A stretch of DNA of 64,000 bases from Akebia trifoliata (GCA_017979445.1 CM030717.1:22927288-22991287); one strand, 5' to 3'. Counted from the first letter of the stretch, positions 23,670 through 35,700 are shown. A program made the numbers and translations. The notes: generated from the sequence alone by a model not told the origin.

Positions 23670-24185
23670 TTTTAGGTAATTTAGCAAATCCCCCATGAAA
23701 ATTGGTGACATTAGATTTACCCCCAAAAAATGTATTAGATTTATGTTTAACTAAAAGACGACGTCCCCCCATCCCACCTTTTTTTCATGATTATATCTCT
23801 CTCAAATCTCCCAGGTACATGCGATACCCCACAAACCACACATACCACATAAATCTTTGTGGGCGCCAACAAAGAGGCTTACACTCAGAACTTCTCCTTT
23901 TTTTAGAGGTATGCCTTGGCCACTACGCCCAATACTCATTGATTCGTCGTCCTTTTTTATGATAAAATTTTGATTTAATAATTTATGTTTTGAAAAGTGT
24001 TCATATAAAACAAAAAAAAACAATCATGACCAAATAAAATAAAAAAAGATATTACCAATCAAAAAAATTTAACCAACCAAAAATAAAAAGAATGTCAACT
24101 TTTGGTTAAAGAGGGTAAACTTAATCTTGCATTTTATCGAAGGTAAACCTAATATCACCAATATCTCATGAGACCTTAATAAATT
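23670..24185. mobile_element. Terminal-inverted-repeat element, non-coding
   Basis: The left text AATTTAGCAAATCCCCCATG ... ATTGGTGACATTAGATTTACC is mirrored by the complement of 24120-24185 (AATTTATTAAGGTCTCATG ... ATTGGTGATATTAGGTTTACC). The arms are about 50 bp with several mismatches. The interior has no protein. It is probably an old Mutator-like MITE; the target duplication was not resolved. Confidence 0.55.
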
Positions 24186-24294
24186 GTAGGAACCAAAAAG
24201 ATCACATTTTTTGGGATTAGTAAAGTTATTAAATCAAGGTATTGGGATTCGATTCAACCCAAACCAATGTGGGTCGGATCAAGCATTTAATGGG

Positions 24295-24730
24295 TAAGCC
24301 CCAATGCCAAACCCTTAATCCGAAGCGCTTTCATTAGGTGGTTCGCCCACCTTGGCCAATCCCTCAAATTGAAGTGCTTAAATTAAGTGGTTTGGCCACC
24401 TTGGTCAATCCTCAATCTGAAGAGCCTACATAAGTGGTTCGCCCACCTTGGCTGACCCCTCGATCCAAAATGCTTAAACCAGGTGGTTCAGTCACCTTGA
24501 CCAAACTCTCAATCCAAAATGCATATATTAGGTGGTTCGGTCAGCTTGGCCGGCCACTAAATCCGACAAGCTTACCCTATAAGGTTTGACCTCATTCGTC
24601 GACCCCTTAATCCAACGTGCTCACCACTAGGTAGTTCAGTAATTTTGGCCAATCCCTCAAGTCAATGAGCCCCTTCATTACATGGTTCAAACAATGAACT
24701 CTTTCATTACACGATTTTCCCAATGCGTCC
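24295..24730. repeat. Degenerate minisatellite, ~55-60-bp unit
   Basis: About seven diverged copies of a unit like AATCCGAAGTGCTTAAATTA followed by GGTGGTTCGCCCACCTTGGCC and AATCCCTC. GGTGG(N)TTCG(N)CCACC inside each unit is self-complementary. The copies differ by many substitutions, so the array is old. Confidence 0.75.
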
Positions 24731-26695
24731 CTTTACACTACATGATTCAACAACCCAAGCTAAGGAGAAACAACTAAAGAGGCAACCTTATGCCAAGTTA
24801 TCCAAATGAAACAAATTACACATGATACCCGAAGAAACCACGACCACATAACTTGACTGAGTCAATTTAAGAATTGAATAACCGTTGAGTCAAGACAGAT
24901 ACACATTTAGGGTCACTCATGTGTGATGACCTGTTTGAAATATTACGTATCTCGAGAAAACTTTCTAACAAGGTATGTAGGACCAGAGAATATAAGAGTT
25001 TGTAGGTAAATGATCGTGAGTAAAGATATGAGTATCGAAAGATCTGTCGAAGAAAACACACTCAAATTAACTAATGAGGAAACTAAGATGAGTAGGATTA
25101 TGACATAAAAACAATTGATGCATAGGGTGAGAGTCTCGAAAATTGGATAATGTCATTGGATCACTACAAAATCGAAGGGATTTAAAGGAGCAATTAGGGT
25201 TTTTTTTACAGGCGGTTAGAGAAAATGCCTTTCACTACAAAACCTGTACGTGTTTAACGACGAAAACAATCGGCGATTTCGTGAAGCACCAACAAAAAAC
25301 CCCAAATAAAGGTAATTTTATCAAAACACTATTAAAGAGACGACAAACATAAGCGGTTTTTGTGTAAACACCCTCAAAAGATAACCAACAGAGGCATTCT
25401 TGAGAAAATCTCGAAGAATCTCAATCCATTTTGGTGCCAACGTTTCGCGTTCTTCTTTTTGGGCACAATGTTTTTGCCAGGATTCCAAATTTTATCAATT
25501 TTCCTCTCTACCTCTATTTCATACTCGTACTCTCTCCCTCTCGCATTCTCTGTGTATCTCTCATTCTCTCTCCCACTATCTTTTTCATCTCTATTAGGAT
25601 TTCCATCTCTAAAAGAGTCATAGAAATTCAACTCGTAGTTGATTTTTTTCCCTAGCTCTATAGATTTGAGGTTTGTGAAGTTTTTTTTTTTTAAAAGTCT
25701 CATTTACTTTGACATGATTTGCTTGCATCATCTATAACTCTGTGCTGATGTATCTTGTGTGTAAGTACTTCATATATGATGTTTAGAAGTTTTATTAAAA
25801 TCATAATATTTTGGCCATGAATCTTACCAAAAATTAATTGAATCCCCTACATGAATCATATATTTTTATTTAGGTGTAAATCTTACAATTCATATATCAA
25901 TCATATTGTGAATTGGATCGTATGGTCTAAAATAGATCATAGATCATAGGATTCAAATTTGTAATGTTTTTAGGAGGTGCAATTTATTTGCTCATGGTAT
26001 TAAATTTTGGTATATCTCGAACAATTTATCGAAATATTTTAACTTCCATATAACAACTCTCTTTATTCTAGGTCTATAGGTTTGTTATGATATTTATTTA
26101 TTTTTACCAAAAAGATACCATCTATAATATTAGTCATATTTTTTTATTATATTTTTTTTGTGTTAATCTCTAATAAAAAATCATTTGTAACAATTTTCAA
26201 ATTGGTATAAAAGTAAATTCAATTTCCATTTTGAGAAAAATAAATAATTACCAAAATATGTATATATCATTTTTTTAATCATATTTGTTTTATTTATTGA
26301 TTCTAGGTTTTCGATTCCTTGAGTGGCTTGAAGGTTTTCTCGTAAATTTTCGATTCAAACTTGAGTATTGTTGAGTTCTCACAGGTGTTCGCATGGCACA
26401 TTGAGTTTTATGATTTTTTTAGAAATTGATTATTTAGTCATTTTATTCAGTTGTATTTGCATATTTCTATTATTTGATTCATTAAATGGTTTCGAGAATG
26501 AGAAAAAAAAATACTTCCTTGGAGCTCCCACCATCATTATTATAATACCTTGAGTTTTTTATTTGTATCTCGAGAAAAAATAACTAGTGGAATTTTGAGA
26601 AAATTTTGAAAGTAAGACTAGGATCATTTTTAATAAAATTTGACTTTATCATAAGATTCAAAATAGTTGGAAAACATATTTTATCCTGTAAGTAT
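24731..26695. other. No gene seen
   Basis: AT-rich with a CT-rich patch at about 25510-25610. CACTACAAAA occurs twice (25163 and 25234), reminiscent of CACTA-transposon ends, but no opposite end was found. Confidence 0.45.
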
Positions 26696-26699
26696 GTTT

Positions 26700-27090
26700 A
26701 AATGCTAGTTCGAACGGAAAAATTACAAAATCCTCGATTTTTGAGTCAGACTAGGCTAAAAAAATGATTTTTTGCTATAAACAGAATTTTTAAAATTTGA
26801 TTGCACCATTAGGTCCATAACAAAAATTTATAGAAAATTGAGTATTTACTCATCTTTTTCAGAGCCCGAAAAGTCAAATTATCGTTAAAAATAGAAACAA
26901 TGTCGATTTTCGGGTTAGACCAAACTGAAAAAATGAATTTTTGTTAAAGAGAAAATTTATAGAATTTAATTACGTCATTGGATCCGCAGTAAAAAATTAT
27001 AAAAAATATAGTATTCACTCATCAATTTCGGAGTCCAGATAGTCAAGTTATCATAAAACGAAAAAACTTTGAAAATATCGATTTCGTCCT
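26700..27090. repeat. Imperfect tandem duplication, ~180-bp unit
   Basis: 26720-26900 and 26900-27085 share a series of motifs in order: TCGATTTT(T/C)G(A/G)GT, GACTAGGCTAAAAAAATGA / GACCAAACTGAAAAAATGA, TTTGATTGCACCATTAGGTCC / TTTAATTACGTCATTGGATCC, and ACTCATC ... TCAAATTATC. Divergence is high. Confidence 0.6.
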
Positions 27091-27298
27091 ATTAATTTAT
27101 ATAAAGAATTTTTAAATAAAATTTACTATTCATCATTTTTAAATTCATTTAAAAATCAGCCAATATTTTCAGTTGAATGAAAATATTGGTTTTCTACCTA
27201 CTTTCAACTCTAAATTTGTCGTGAATGGGTCACCGTCGATGCTCAACGAAGAAGGGAAAAATATTGGTATGTATATATACATATATGTATATATATAT

Positions 27299-28893
27299 GG
27301 GGGTGGTTCGTAGGACGTCTCATAAACCAGCTGAGAAACAGATGTGTGGGAGTCGTTGGATATGGGAAAAAGAATGGTCTGGATCGCTAGAGACGTCAAG
27401 TCGTTTAGTTTATAATAAATGTAATAAATTTCAAATACCTCCCTCTAATTTGTTTTAATTGTTTTTTTTTTAATAAAAGAAATAAACTCTCTTCTCTCTC
27501 TTACTATCACTGTCTCACACGAATGAAAGAAACTCTCATTCCTCATTCTCTTCTCTACCGATCTCACAAAACTCTCGATCCCTCTCTCTCTCGATCTCAC
27601 CAAGACTCCATCATGATACTCTCCCTCACCAATTTCCATGCTTACATTCTCATTTGATATATTGTTCATCTGTAGAGAGACAGACAAGAGACGCTGGAGT
27701 AGTGGGCTGTCACGATTTCTTCTCCCTTTAGAGCTCCACCGCAGCATGGATTTTCAGAGGCGGCGCCACCAAAATCAACTCGTTGTTTGATTCTTGTGTT
27801 CACCGTTCTTCTTCGCATCCTCGCTCTCCTCTGTTTCTTCGCTCTAACACTTGTCGAAAACGACCACCTCCGTCGCCATAACTTTGTATTTCTCATCACT
27901 CTTTTTCATCAACCTTGCAAATTATCGTTGTTCAAATTTCAATCGTCTCTGTAATTAACTCCTTAATCTTTAATCTTTGTTTGATTATATTTATTTAGTT
28001 GAACAATGTCGTTGAAGCTTGATCGAACAAGATCGAAGGCGAAGTGTTTCGTGTTCTGGTAAGGTTTAGATGCGGTTCTTGTCTCCTTTGTTTGAGTTCT
28101 GACTTTTTCTATTCGATTGGATTTGATTTCTTGTTTTTGAATTTTAGATCGGTGGAGGAAGTTCAGGTCATGATCTTTGGGGTTCAAGATTATCGAAATT
28201 CTATTACGGATGTAGTACTGCCAGCAACAAGTTTGCTAGTGCGTATCTTTTTCTCAATTATTTCTTTTGATGGATTGCCGATGCATGTTCAGATGGAAAA
28301 TAGGATCATCAAACATATGTAAGTGACTTGCATCAAAATTTCCAATAGGCAGAGCTTCCAAATCTCTGGATGAGTTTCCAACCGAGGACCACATTGAAAC
28401 AACTGGATCCCCATATTGGGAGGGTCTTTGGAGGAGTGGATGTTGAAAACCACCACTTCCATCTAGATCAGATCGCTCAAGAAAAGTCCTATTAGCAGTT
28501 TGACGGCATCGTTCACTTGAAGGCCTTCGAAAACCAAATATTTCATCTTCACGTATCCCCTGAAAAGGATCTGCTGCAACATCAACGAGATCACCTGCAA
28601 CTCCCGGTCGCCCAAGACTCTTGTGAGATCAGTAGAGAAGAGAACGAGGAATGAGAGAGTTTCGTTAATTCGTGTGAGACAGTGACAGTGAAAGAAAGAA
28701 GAGAGTTTATTTCTTTTATTAAAAAAAAAATAATTAAAACAAATTAGAGGGAGGTATTTCAAATTTATTACATTTATTATAAACTAAACGACTTGACGTC
28801 TCTAGCGATCCAGACCATTCTTTTTCCCATATCCAACGACTCCCACACATCTGTTTCTCAACTGGTTTATGAGACGTCCCACGAACCGCCCCC
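27299..28893. mobile_element. Pack-MULE-like element with ~290-bp terminal inverted repeats
   Basis: The left end GGGGGTGGTTCGTAGGACG and the complement of the right end GGGGGCGGTTCGTGGGACG open arms that match for nearly 300 bp (27299-27590 and 28614-28893). Flanks TATATATAT (27290-27298) and TATATCTAT (28894-28902) fit a 9-bp duplication with one change. The ~1 kb interior is not transposase. It contains a minus-strand coding fragment (28270-28600) and an intron-like block with GTAAGG (28058) and a TTTTAG acceptor (28148), so it looks like captured host gene pieces. Confidence 0.8.
28270..28600 (-). pseudogene. Captured gene fragment, resembles plant HECT E3 ligase UPL1/UPL2 (tentative)
   Basis: The minus strand reads about 110 codons without a stop inside the Pack-MULE-like element. 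Recognisable text includes AADPFQGIREDEIFGF, HPLLQRPSQYGD, MWSSVGNSSRDLEAL and NFDASHLHMFDDPIF, which is very like the central low-complexity region of the large UPL1/UPL2 ubiquitin ligases as I remember it. No start, stop or splice context of a complete gene is present. The frame staying open suggests recent capture or constraint. The family assignment is from memory; the coding character is what the sequence shows. Confidence 0.5.
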
Positions 28894-28912
28894 TATATCT
28901 ATATATATATAT

Positions 28913-29494
28913 GGGAAATGTTCAGCAACAAACATTTTGGCAAAACATTTTTCAAAACATGGGTTAGAGGTTTTGGAATGGGTTGATTTTTGGTGAGGAT
29001 GATCTCTACGGTGAGGAGATCATCATCACCAAAAATCGATTTTGGAATGGGCTGATTTTTGGTGAGGATGATCTCTACGGTGAGGAGATCATCATCATCA
29101 AAAATCAGCCCATTCCAAAACTTCTAACCCCATCAAAAATGGTTTACAAAAAAATGGACGGTCCACAAATTTTAACTTGTAAACTAGGGCTAGAAGTTTT
29201 GGAATGGGCTGATTTTTGGTGAGGATGATCTCTCCGGTGAGGAGATCATCATCATCAAAAATCAGCCCATTCCAAAACTTATAACCCCATCAAAAATGGT
29301 TTACAAAAAAAATGGACGGTCCACAAATTTTCAACTTGTAAACTGGGGCTAGAAGTTTTGGAATGGGCTGATTTTTGGTGAGGATGATCTCCTCACCGTA
29401 GAGATCATCCTCACCAAAAATCAGTCCATTAAAAAACCTCTAACCCATGTTTTGAAAAATGTTTTGCCAAAATGTTTGTTGTTGAACGGGGCCC
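28913..29494. mobile_element. Foldback MITE 1 in TA repeats
   Basis: The left end GGGAAATGTTCAGCAACAAA and the complement of the right end GGGCCCCGTTCAACAACAAA share a long continuation (CATTTTGGCAAAAC ... GGTTAGAGGTTTTG). The interior repeats GGGCTGATTTTTGGTGAGGA and its complement several times, so it folds on itself. It is flanked by TATATATAT on both sides. Confidence 0.8.
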
Positions 29495-29507
29495 TATATA
29501 TATATGC

Positions 29508-29884
29508 GGGATGGTTCAGCAGCCCTAAAGTTTGCCAAACATGGTGCCAAACATTTTTCAAAACATGGTTTAGAAGCTTTGGAATAAGCTGATTTTTTTT
29601 TTGAGGATGATCTCTATGATGAGGAGATCATCCTCACCAAATATCAGCATATTCCAAAACTTCTAACCCCATCAAAAGTGATTTACAAAAATTGGACGGT
29701 CCACGATTCTTCAACTTTTAAACTAGGGTTAGAAGTTTCAAAATGAGTTGATTTTTGGTGAGGATGGTCTCTTCACCGTAGAGATCATCCTCACAAAAAA
29801 TCAACCTATTCCAAAACTTCTAACCCCATCAAAAGTAATTTACAAAAAATGTTTGGCAAACTTTAGGGTTGCTGAACCACTCCC
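29508..29884. mobile_element. Foldback MITE 2, related to MITE 1, in TA repeats
   Basis: The left end GGGATGGTTCAGCAGCCC and the complement of the right end GGGAGTGGTTCAGCAACCC continue as TAAAGTTTGCCAAAC. The interior shares the GATTTTTGGTGAGGATG / CATCCTCACCAAAAATC block with MITE 1. TA-rich DNA flanks both ends. Confidence 0.78.
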
Positions 29885-30202
29885 ATGTATATATATACAT
29901 GATAGCTGCTCCAAACAATGTAGCATTGACGTCTATTCATCATTTTTTTTGGAAATGGATATGAATGGACCCCCAAAATGATTTTGAAAATGATTTTTTC
30001 ATTGTAGTAACTCTAATATATGAAAATGTCATGGTCGACCTAAGATCTAAATAAAGAGGCCCGACTAGAGGATGGGAAAGGTGTTAGGCACCCCATCCTC
30101 TCTACCAAAGGTGGTTATCTTGAAACTTGGCTAATCTTTTGAAAAATTTAAGAAAAAAAAATGCATGAATGTGCATGTTAAATGTGTTGTGTGCAATAAG
30201 TG

Positions 30203-30700
30203 AAAATTTTTCTTTAGAAAAAGATTTTAATGTTAATGTGACATTGGGAACATCCTACAGAGAAAGACCCATTTAGTCTATATTATTTTTCATGAGTTGG
30301 AATGTTTGTTTAGGACTTTTCAGAGAGATTCTATGATGAAGTTCCCTTAATGTCATAATCTTAATGTATGTATGCAAGGTTAAAACTTAGAGTTTCAATC
30401 CCAACAAGAAGGTGACATATTTCTTCATCATGACCAAGCATACGTGAGTGGGTAATTTTTCTTTAGAAAAAGATTTTAATGTTAATGTGACATTGGGAAC
30501 TCCTACAGAGATGACCCATTTAGTCTATATTATTTTTCATGAGTTGGAATGTTTGTTTAGGACTTTTCAGAGAGATTCTATGATGAAGTTCCCTTAATGT
30601 CATAATCTTAATGTATGTATGCAAGGTTAGAAACTTAGAGTTTCAATCCCAACAAGAAGGTGACATATTTCTTCATCATGACCAAGCATACGTGAGTGGG
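30203..30700. repeat. Tandem duplication of ~249 bp
   Basis: Copy 1 is 30203-30451 and copy 2 is 30452-30700, both from TTTTTCTTTAGAAAAAG to ACGTGAGTGGG. They differ by only a few small indels and substitutions, so the event is recent compared with the surrounding decayed LTR. Confidence 0.9.
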
Positions 30701-31756
30701 TGCATTGTATACAATATGATGAATGTGATATAGTAGGGGAAAGAAGGCTTCAACCCCTACCTTTTCTACAAACCTAAGTACAACCTCTGGAGGTAAGAGA
30801 GGGTGCGCATTACATTTTAAAGATTACTAAAACATAAAATAAATAGAGGGTTAGAAGTAGAAAGTGCAAATGCTTAAGAATAATCTAATTTAACCTACTT
30901 TGTCTCTTGATGTTCTTGAATGAGCTTGAGTCTTGAGATGAACTTGAGAGCTAAGTACTTTAGTTGAGGATAGATGGTTAGAGATGATAGGATTAGTTGG
31001 TTGAAGGTTAAGTGATGGGTGTGAGTTCTTGAATTGAAAGTTGGATTGAGAGAAAAATAGAGAGATGGAGTTGGGATTTTTGTAGAATTTTATGTTGAAA
31101 GATGGAGGCTTGAGAGCATGAATTGCTCATAGAAAATAAAACTATTTATAGAGTTTTTGAAGAACTTTTGGGGATAAAGTAGTCCAACCCTAAAAATAAA
31201 AAGAATGGACGTTAGGTTTAGATTATTTATTTTTGGATTTTTTATTTTTATGAGGGTAAAGGTAAAATTTGTGAGAAGAAACCTTAAAAATATTTTTTTG
31301 TCTTTCATTTTTTGATAAATAAAGATGAGAAAACAAAAATACTTTTGGGAGGATGAGTAGGGGAGTGACATATGTAAATGTGAAATGGTAGGTAAAAAGT
31401 AAACCTTGGTTCATTTGTAAATAATTCATAAATCAAATGTGGATGTATATTTTTGAAATGGACTAATAGAAGAGCTTCATGTATGTACTTGAAGATTCTT
31501 ATCTTTTGGGGGTAAAATTGGAAGTTCTCCTAACTTTAGAGAATTTTACTAAAGATCAAAGTACCTTTTTGGTTTAACAATATTTGTATAGAAAGATATT
31601 CTTAGATTTTCACAAGGGAGTTGACTCTCCAATTAGGTTAGAACATTGGGTATACGGGCTTATGAGAGACTACCATGTGTCATCTTTAAGAGAATGGGTT
31701 TGTCATGGATTTGAGTTTGGATATTTGGGCTAGGTTTGAAAATGGATTTGGTGTTG

Positions 31757-31761
31757 GGTCA
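31757..31761 (+). other. Target-site duplication GGTCA of element B (left)
   Basis: GGTCA directly precedes TGTAGACACC and recurs at 41565-41569 directly after TTTCA. Five bp is the size made by Ty3/Gypsy integrases. Confidence 0.9.
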
Positions 31762-33500
31762 TGTAGACACCCCATTTTTGCATCCGCCTGATTAATCAAC
31801 TGTTCAATCCGATCGCAATGATGTCCCAATGAGGATGTGTATTCCATTGCTTTATTTTGTTACTAGATGTGTGTTTCAGAAATCCGGATGAGGTATCTCA
31901 AACTAACAAAACCTTAGAAACCACGCTACGCTAGGAAAATATGACTCCAGCAACATAGAAATCATCATTTTTTTCAGACAAAAAGAAGCTTCACGATAAA
32001 AATCACTAAAAACTATCAAATTACCAAAATACCTCTAACATCAAAACAACCATAGAGCCTACATTACGCTTAGGAAAACCCTTTCAAACACATAAAAAAC
32101 CACAAATAACAAATTGAACAACAATAAATCATTTCGTCAATTTTAACAGAATTGACAAAATTACGAAAATGCCCCTCATTAAGTTCATGACTATTCACAC
32201 ACAAAAAATTTCATAAATGACACAAACTAAATTTCATTGATTCCTTACAAAAAATCGATTCTAAAACATCATAGAACATTAAAAACCGACTTAAAACATG
32301 AAAAAGTCCTCTCCGGGGGCAAAACAGTAATTTCACAATTTTCATAATTAAAAATTTTCGAAATTAATAAATAAAATATTAAATAATTAAAGTGAAACAT
32401 TAATGAAATTAATTTAAAATTTTGAACCTGAAAAATCGATCAATCGAATTTCGGGTAAAATTGTTGAGGGTTCGTGGGATATTTCTTTAAGGACCCCTCC
32501 ATTTGGGGGTCCAAAGAATTAAATATATTTTAGAGGGGGATCTCCAAAAATTAAAATTCAATTAAGCAAGACTGAAGTCAAGGTATTAAAGTCAATCAAG
32601 TGAGACTAAAGTCAAAATTAAAGTCAATTAAGCAGACTGAAGTCAAATATTAAAGTCAATCAATTAAGACTAAAGTCAAAACATTAAAAGTCAATCAAAT
32701 AAGACAAAAGTTATAATAGAATTCTAATTAAATAATAACTCTATCTAATAGAGTTCTAACTTAAATAATTTCTACCTAAAACAATTTTAATTAAAACACA
32801 ATTCTACCTAAATAAGTCTAACTAAAACACAACTCTAATTAAAAGATCTCTAATTAAACATTAACTCTATCCAATCAACCCCTAAAAATCTATAAATAGA
32901 GGTGCTCACACCCTATTTTCGTATTAAATCATAAACCTAAGAGAAGTAGTCTAGAAGCTCCCCTAGCCTCCCATAAACCCTAGTTTTGGAGTCCCAACTC
33001 CTTACCTAACATCCCTCTTTCAATTTTAATCTAGGAAAACACCTAAAATCCTTCCAAACACCCCCCCAAAATCCGCAACAAACTTGAAGAGTTCAGATCC
33101 AAAAATAAGGAGATACCTTGATCTAGGAGATCCGAAGTCAAATCCGGAGGACAGAACGAAGCAAGGGAGTACAGTATAAGGAGCTATTTTTGTCAGATCT
33201 GAGGGAACAAAATCCTTGCTATCGGAAAGGTATTTTAATTTTTTATTTTTTATCTAGGTTTTTAGCAATGTGATATATTTGAAAGTTAGTAGAGGACCGG
33301 CTTTAGCCGGGCGGGGTTGGTGCCAACACCTTCCAACCCCGTAAAATGATCCCCGGAATTCAGATTTTTTATGGTAGATTAGTTCTTCTTATCCATGTTA
33401 GAGTCAGTTTGGTTCCTAGACCACAATAACTAGGTGGCGACTCCCAAACCTCAAGGGTCAAAAGCGGATCCGCGCACCCCGCGGATCGAGGGCGCTTTCA
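31762..33500 (+). repeat. 5' LTR of element B
   Basis: TGTAGACACC ... GGGCGCTTTCA, 1,739 bp. TATA-like CTATAAATAGAGG lies at about 32890, the leader hairpin at 33312-33341 (loop CCAA, one base shorter than the norm), a primer-site-like GTGGCGACTCC at about 33434 and a GATCCGCG/CGCGGATC hairpin near 33467-33486. Confidence 0.92.
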
Positions 33501-33519
33501 GTGCGACTCCACTGGGGAC
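33501..33519 (+). other. Primer-binding site of element B (tRNA-Arg type, one base missing)
   Basis: GTGCGACTCCACTGGGGAC directly follows the LTR. It lacks one G compared with element C (GTGGCGACTCCACTGGG), so pairing with the CCA end of tRNA-Arg is interrupted two or three bases in. Confidence 0.8.
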
Positions 33520-33689
33520 TATGAGGATCAAACTTGAAAAACCCCAAGTATGGGAGCATTGCCAAGATGACCTAGTTTTTTTTTATTTTTTTTTTTGTCT
33601 TGATTGTAGAGATGAGTTTGGGCATTGCATTTTTTTTGTTTCATTAAGGATCACTTTTTATGACCCTAAATAATGAAAATTTCAAATGT

Positions 33690-34440
33690 ATGGAATGGAT
33701 GAAGGTTGGACAGAATATTAAAACGTTTTTAGAGAATTTTCTAGTGAGAATTAAGTCTGGGAGCCTTTAATAAAACATTAGATCTCGTCGAGTAGATTAA
33801 TTTAGAGCTGAGTTCACTCAATTCGTTATCGGAAGCCTTAGATATCATCGATGCAAGTTCAATCTGTAAATCTGGAATTATTTCTGAATGAAAGTTGGGA
33901 CAGAAACGTTAAAACTTTTTTACAGAAATTTTAGTGAGAATTAAGTCTGGGAACCTCTTAATAAAATGTAGATCTCATCGAGTAGATTAATTTAGAATTG
34001 AGTTCACTCGATTTCGTTATCGGAAGCCTTAGATATCATCGATGCAAGTTCAATCTGTAAATCTGGAATTATTTCTGAATGAAAATTGGGACAGCAATGT
34101 TTAAAACTTTTTTACAGAACATTCTAGTGAGAATTAAGTCTGGGAACCTATTAATAAAACGTAGATCTCATCGAATAGATTAATTTAGAACTGAGTTCAC
34201 TCAATTTCATTATTGGAAGCCTTAGATATCATCGATGCAAGTTCAATCTGTAAATCTGGAATTATTTCTGAATGAAAGTTGGGACAGCAACGTTAAAACT
34301 TTTTTACAGAACATTCTGGTGAGAATTAAGTCTAGGAACCTATTAATAAAATGTAGATCTCATCGAGTAAATTATTTAGAACTTGAGTTCACTCGATTTC
34401 ATTATCGGGAGCCTTAGATATCATCGATGCAAGTTCAGAT
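33690..34440 (+). repeat. ~192-bp tandem repeat, about four copies, leader of element B
   Basis: Landmark GATATCATCGATGCAAGTTC occurs at about 33841, 34032, 34225 and 34417. Each unit also carries TTTCTGAATGAAA(G/A)TTGGGA, TTTTTTACAGAA and AATTAAGTCTGGGA(A)CCT. Element C has nothing comparable at this position. Confidence 0.9.
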
Positions 34441-34789
34441 TGTATTTTCCTAATTTACAGAAAATCTGAATTTATCTAATGTTGGCACAATTAATGTTCT
34501 TGAGAGTGAGCTCATCTCAACCATTGTCATTCTATCATCAATGTAACACCTATTGGAATCTCGATTTATTTTGGATCACCCCAAAGTGATCATTGATTGG
34601 ACCTTAAAAATTATAAAAATTATGCCTATTGCAATGTTTGTTTGATCATTATCATATGCCATATTTATTGATTAATTTTACCATGATCTTGCTTGAAATA
34701 CATGATTGATGTTGATCGTAATGTTAATGTGCTTATGTGATGGGAATAATGTGATCTTAATTGAATATTCATATGATTTGATGATTTTG

Positions 34790-35700
34790 GTTTTGATTAA
34801 ATGTATGATTGGTTGATTTGATCCATGGGCCCATTTGTTTGAAAAAGGTCCCGGGCACACCCCACCCTGTTTTGTACCACACCACATGCACGTTTACTGT
34901 TTTAACTCACTTACACGTCCCATTTAGCCAACGTGGCACTAGTGCGTGGCCCGGTCTCTTCGGAGATGCGACGTCATTCATGAAACCCACAACTCCAGTC
35001 ACGTACCTTAGGGTATATCAAACTGGGGCATCATACCAAACGTCTGATCAGGTGATTCTGAAAGATATATTGATGCACCCAGGCTGGAGCGACCTGAGCC
35101 TTTACCTATTGTAAGCCACACAGTCACATGTCCCGATTGCCAACGTAGTACTAGTACGTGGTCGGTCCCCTCGTGGGATGCCTAACCATTTATGAAAGCT
35201 ACAACTCTTGACTCGTACCCATAGGGATGTAAAGATAATCTAAGTATATCAATTGCACTTCTTGGTCAAAACTGGTGCCTAAGAAAGATCTTGCCCCGCT
35301 GTACCCTACTGTACGAGGGGGATAGACTATGTCTATTCTAGACGAGAGGTATTTAAGTGGGCCCTTGCTCAGCATTGTGCGCCACCTCTCAACTGGAGAT
35401 CAAACTGGCTGTTTTTGGCTTCAGAGAAGTGAGTTGAGGTTTTAGATTATCACCTATACGGTATATCAAACCAAGTCACCACGTATCGAAAGGTATATAG
35501 GTGTGCTTGGGCAAGGGTGGCTAGATAAAAATGCATTGCACGTAGTAAACCTAGAGTCTAGAAGCCTTCCTATAGGTCACGACCCGAATTGACTATGGGT
35601 GTTCCTCGGGTGCTTTATTCAATCCAACCAACAGGTAGGTGGGCAGACCGATCCAGAATAATCAAACAAAACCCGCAATATCGGTCCTACCCAATCGGTG
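34790..35700 (+). repeat. Conserved block of the LARD leader, element B copy
   Basis: Nearly identical to 47400-48260 of element C and, inverted, to 4180-5100. It includes two internal half-copies about 210 bases apart, around GCACTAGTGC (34936-34945) and GTACTAGTAC (35148-35157), each preceded by GCCAACGT and followed by a GG(C/T)CCGGTC(T/C)-like text and AACTC. It has no open frame, yet it is better conserved than neighbouring leader sequence. Confidence 0.75.

Larger units (their letters stand above)
29885..31761 (-). repeat. Older antisense LTR fragment, host of element B
   Basis: On the minus strand it carries a TATA-like CTCTATAAATAGTT (about 31141-31154) and, about 1 kb downstream, the leader hairpin GGTGCCTAACACC within a GAGGATGG/CCATCCTC stem (30068-30100). 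These are in the same order as in the other LTRs, but the rest of the sequence is different. It continues beyond element B at 41570. No coding sequence. Confidence 0.6.

Noticed and set aside
25163..25245. CACTACAAAA motifs as CACTA-transposon ends
   Set aside because: Both are in the same orientation, no opposite end TTTTGTAGTG was found nearby, and there is no 3-bp duplication.
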